The notes under the pieces were generated by a model. It was not told where the DNA came from, did not search any database, and saw only the letters and a list, made by a program, of their open reading frames with translations. A DNA stretch of 64,000 nucleotides from Yponomeuta sedellus (Eukaryota; Arthropoda; Insecta; Lepidoptera; Yponomeutidae), in assembly GCA_934045075.1 (NCBI GenBank), contig OW203740.1, forward strand, positions 16,008,944 to 16,072,943, given 5' to 3'. Shown here one piece after another: positions 60,666 to 64,000 of this stretch. The first letter of the stretch is position 1. Every line of letters begins with the position of its first letter. A program made the position numbers and the translations under genes.

Positions 60666-60814
60666 CTTAATACTAAAATTAAAATTTCTAAATCGACACC
60701 TATCAACGTAGACCCTATTTGTTGAGAATATAAACTAGTATTTCTTAACGACACGCGATTCTAATACATAGTTATATAATAAACCGGTCTAATCGGGATG
60801 ATTTATTAGGTATT

Positions 60815-61021
60815 GTGCGTTCACGTTAACTTGACGCGTGAGAGAATTGGTAACACTGAGATGTTTACTGTTATGCTGAAATAAGAAATCATTCCCATTA
60901 CTTGGGGAAAATAAAAGGATTGAGGGCTTGTTTAACCATCTTCCGATTAGGTCCAAAAGCTAATTCACATGTTATGTCCTTGTTACCAATTCTCTCACGC
61001 GTCAAGTTAATGTGAACGCAC
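60815..61021. mobile_element. MITE, about 207 bp
   Basis: GTGCGTTCACGTTAACTTGA...GAGAGAATTGGTAACA and TGTTACCAATTCTCTC...TAATGTGAACGCAC: arms of about 41 bp. Confidence 0.8.
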
Positions 61022-61184
61022 TGTAGAACGTAACCACCTTAATTCCCAACGTTTCGGCAGCGTTGCAGTTGACGAGAATGAAGTGGCGAGTGCAGTCAGT
61101 TATTGTAGTAAGGGAGGTGGTGTGCAATCAAATCACTTTTAGTTTTTTTTTCAGCGTCGGGAATTAAATACGTTTCACCTTATA

Positions 61185-61375
61185 AATAAGCGCGATTGGA
61201 CCTGAGGCCTTAGGGCGGCTTGAGAACTTCTGATAGTAAGACCAGCCACTAGTCTTGCAGGCCTCCACCAATCCGGACTTTACCCCGTGGTGGAGTATGG
61301 CCTGTAGCTTCCTCAGGGAAGAGACCCGGGCCGTGCCCCTCGGTTGGGACATAATGGGTTGATGATGATGGTTAT
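61185..61375 (+). repeat. Family K SINE, 5'-truncated
   Basis: GGCGGCTTGAGAACTTCTGA, CCCGTGGTGGAGTATGGCCT, GAAGAGACCCGGGCC, GGACATAATGGGTTGATGAT and a GATGATGG tail. Confidence 0.6.
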
Positions 61376-61379
61376 TATG

Positions 61380-62310
61380 AGACCTGTTTAATATATAACT
61401 AATTAAAACCCTCTTCAATACGAAAAAGAACGCATGAGCAAGTAAAATGCATAGGATGATTGTACTATTTCCCTTACATTTAAGTTAAAACTTTAAATAG
61501 ATTAAAGATAATCGTCGGAGCTCTCGCTAACTTTTCTATTATTTAAAGCTTATAATATGAATTACCAGCGCCTGCCTTCTCAGAAACTAATTGAAGAGCT
61601 TAAAAAAATATGCTAGAAAACTTTGCGTGCCTTAACGTTCTTTATTTTTTCACGTCGTAGCAGGTACGTTTTTATTTTATTTTGAAGGTGTATTATAAAT
61701 ATATTATAAATGCATGTCACGCGTAAATGTTTAAGGTAGTAAAATAAAGCTTTTTCTATACGAAAGTTTTCTGTACAATACACTGTTAGATTTCTCATTC
61801 GATTCGGACATTTATATCAGACGCTAGCCAAATGATGAGACTCAAATTTTTGATCTATTGCCGCTTTATTGTAATTTTTTGGTCTTTTAACATTTAATAT
61901 TAAATAGAGCGTATTTTAGACAAAAAAAAAATAGACTCCAGAGACATCAAATGTCCCAATCACTCTATTAGTAAGTACCTGACGTTTACTGTAATTGTAT
62001 TGTGAATTTCTCTAGTTTTTTTCATGTGGCGTCTCCTATCAGAGGTTGGCTACCAATTCGGCTATCTAGCTTTTCGAGGTTGCCGATATAAACAAGGAAG
62101 TGGTACTCTGTTGAACCCACTGCCGTGGTTTGTGTCGGAATCATATCTTTAGTCTCTTTGAGAATTTCTCTCGAATAAATAAAATAAAACTGTGTAGTCT
62201 GATAGAAATGTCAGATTCTAAGGCGAAATAGTATATTTTGCAACTCTGATTGAGGAACCAAGTAGGCATGTCTCTTTAAAACAATATTGCAAAATTTAAA
62301 AGAAACCACT
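61380..62310. other. Intergenic AT-rich sequence, nothing recognised
   Basis: No supported feature. Confidence 0.4.
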
Positions 62311-62324
62311 AACATTCAAACAGT

Positions 62325-62382
62325 TGCGGGTTCGAATCCCGGCATGGGTGAAATTTTTTGCCTCTAAATAGGTTTTTAAATC
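62325..62382 (+). repeat. Family H, shortest copy: tRNA 3' half and body
   Basis: TGCGGGTTCGAATCCCGG then GAAATTTTTTGCCTCTAAAT. Flanked by CAAACAGT at 62317-62324 and 62383-62390. Ordinary 5' truncation without fold-back. Confidence 0.75.
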
Positions 62383-62399
62383 CAAACAGTGTTTTTACT

Positions 62400-63145
62400 A
62401 AAACCCGATTCCCTACAACGCTCTACAAACGCCGAATACTCTGGTCTGTGGTAAAGATATTATAAGTAATAGACGTAATCACAGATAAAATAAACTGCTT
62501 CTAAGAAGTTCTTTAGAAAAATCGTGATGTATAAAATAAGGGCGCAAACGTATTAGGACCAAACTATGTTTCAGTACTTAACTGAAAATGATTCTGGATG
62601 ATCGTGTCGAACTTATGTGAAATCGTTGCATCTCTCAATTTAAAATTTAAATTTTTACAGTAAATTTGAAATAAAAGTGCGCTTACCATGGCAATTAAAC
62701 CAATTGGAAGCCACTATCTCAGCCACAAATAACGAAAGATTCACGATTATCGTACAAACGTAACATTTGGCAGTCCTGCGCACTTTTCCTTTGCACTATC
62801 TAGCTGGAAAATATTATTCAAAAAGTTTTTACCCTCATTGAATAGATATTTTGGATGAAACTCTGTCCAATGCTCATTCCCGTTTCTCTTGTGATGAGTC
62901 TTCGCACTATTAGCGTATTAATTATGAATGCAAATTTTGTACAACTACTTACTGCGAAATGCTAACGGATTGTTCAGCTGTTCCGACTCGATTACCAGGC
63001 CACAAATTTGCTACGGTACTCTTTATCGGTTTTAGACTTCAAAATATCCCCAACCTGTCGCGCAATAAGCGTAATAATTTTCAGAACTACTGCAAGATCT
63101 AAGACATCTTTTCGCATCGCTTTCATAATTATGATATACCAGCAA
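62400..63145. other. Sequence 3' of gene C, nothing recognised
   Basis: No open frame or repeat family identified. Confidence 0.4.
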
Positions 63146-63149
63146 TAGA

Positions 63150-63385
63150 GTTTTCACTCCAGATTCCAAAAAGACTTTCAACAATAAATTCCAGACTGTA
63201 TTTCAAGGCTGTAGATTCCTAAAAGACTTTCAACAATTCCTGACTGCATTCCAAGGCTTAAAAGACTTTCAACCATTCCAGACTATTCCAAGGCTCTAAA
63301 GCGTATACATTACAACAATTCATGACTGTATTCCAAGGCTCTAGATTTCTAAAAGACCTTCAACAATTCCAGACTGCACTCCCTG
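63150..63385. repeat. Degenerate minisatellite, unit about 50-60 bp
   Basis: AAAGACTTTCAACAATTCC, AGACTGTATTTCAAGGCT, TAGATTCCTAAAAGAC recur four to five times. A related piece (CTTTCAACAATTGCCAAGGC) lies next to gene C exon 6 at 63699. Confidence 0.75.
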
Positions 63386-63445
63386 GAAGCCTAGGCCAGT
63401 TGGGCCGGGAGTTCCCGTTCGTCGTGAGTGCGGCCTTGGTAATAA
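63386..63445 (-). pseudogene. Partial duplicate of gene C exon 6
   Basis: CCGGGAGTTCCCGTTCGTCG and TGAGTGCGGCCTTGG match GTGAGTTCCCATTCGTCGTG...TTCGGCCTCGTGG within exon 6. About 40 bp; no acceptor. Confidence 0.6.
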
Positions 63446-63831
63446 TTCACAATCAGACCCGTGTATGACACCCGTACTATTTATCTAGACGAATAGCGTA
63501 CTGTAAATGTAAGGTTTGGCAGTGGTATGATTTTTTTTAAAATGTGTTTTGCATTCTATTACAAGGTTTTAAAATCTTCCTAATTCACCTCGCCACTAGC
63601 GTAAGATTTAGTACAACTAACTACTGAGGATTTCCAAGATTTTTCAGGGGTTCTCGAAGTCCACCAGTAAAAAGGTATTCACTCCAGATTCCTCGCATAC
63701 TTTCAACAATTGCCAAGGCTCTGAAGCGTCTAAGCCGTGTTCAACTTGCCGATGTACTCGTGCGAGATCCAGGAGACGCCGGTGGGCTGTCAGAGACCCT
63801 CGCTGGAGGCCGAGGACCGGCGTCCGACCTG

Positions 63832-63939
63832 TCAGACCTGCCAGCCGGTCCGTGAGTTCCCATTCGTCGTGAGTTCGGCCTCGTGGTTGACGGTCTGCCG
63901 GACGCGCGGCGTCTTCCGGAGATCCGAGACGAAGGTGAA
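63832..63939 (-). CDS. wun-like: Gene C last exon (third PAP2 paralog, C-terminal tail)
   Basis: Acceptor CCCGATTTCCAG before 63939; phase 0; encodes FTFVSDLRKTPRVRQTVNHE... to ...RTGWQV, TGA at 63832-63834. Exactly 36 codons, like exon 6 of genes A and B, and it begins F-(T/V)-F-V as in gene B. The catalytic exons would lie beyond the right edge, so the PAP2 identity is inferred from position, phase, length and this short match. A longer open frame across the acceptor (63644-63997) is in another phase and carries no domain. Confidence 0.6.
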   Translation of the reverse strand, partial: FTFVSDLRKTPRVRQTVNHEAELTTNGNSRTGWQV

Positions 63940-64000
63940 CTGGAAATCGGGAGAGGGTAGTTTGAGGTTCAATTTCACGCCGATAGGGTTTGGACATGAT

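Noticed and set aside
63644..63997. 117-codon minus frame at the right edge
   Set aside because: GC-rich shadow in a different phase from the spliced exon; the acceptor and 108-nt exon explain the region better.

Overview
The window looks like lepidopteran (moth or butterfly) nuclear DNA: AT-rich, intron-rich and packed with insect repeats (tRNA-derived SINEs, LINE 3' ends, MITEs, a BEL/Pao and a CsRn1/Kabuki-like Gypsy element). The organism is inferred from repeat style and gene structure; no species is claimed.

The only host genes I can support are a tandem cluster of type-2 phosphatidic acid phosphatases (PAP2; lipid phosphate phosphatase, wunen/PLPP family), all on the minus strand. Gene A (exon 1 at 19137-19206, last exon at 207-314) and gene B (exon 1 at 55614-55671, last exon at 40981-41088) can each be rebuilt as six coding exons with GT/AG borders, encoding 288 and 284 aa. 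Both keep the C1 (K-x6-RP), C2 (x-S-x-H) and C3 (SR-x5-H-x3-D) blocks. Intron phases match throughout; exons 2, 5 and 6 have identical lengths in A and B (152, 177 and 108 nt). A third paralog, gene C, enters at the right edge with its last exon (63832-63939), again 108 nt. Such enzymes dephosphorylate extracellular or lumenal lipid phosphates and act in germ-cell and tracheal guidance in flies.

Everything else is intronic or intergenic and mostly mobile DNA. Intron 1 of gene A holds a BEL/Pao gag-protease ORF (11518-13539) between two 134-bp direct repeats. The A-B intergenic stretch (19.4-40.9 kb) carries LINE debris, SINEs, two long tetranucleotide arrays and a nested MITE cluster (32.2-34.6 kb) with a 1.34-kb TA-flanked element full of CGGCC motifs. 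Gene B intron 4 holds a tandem array of exon-5 fragments, split by a Gypsy element with matching LTRs (43492-46936) that has lost RNase H and the integrase core.

The two most unusual signals are repeats. (1) About fifteen copies of a tRNA-derived element, many folded into near-perfect palindromes with different turn-round points and mostly flanked by 8-17 bp target duplications, as if made by copy-back during reverse transcription. (2) A dispersed SINE whose head resembles the internal promoter of 5S rRNA.
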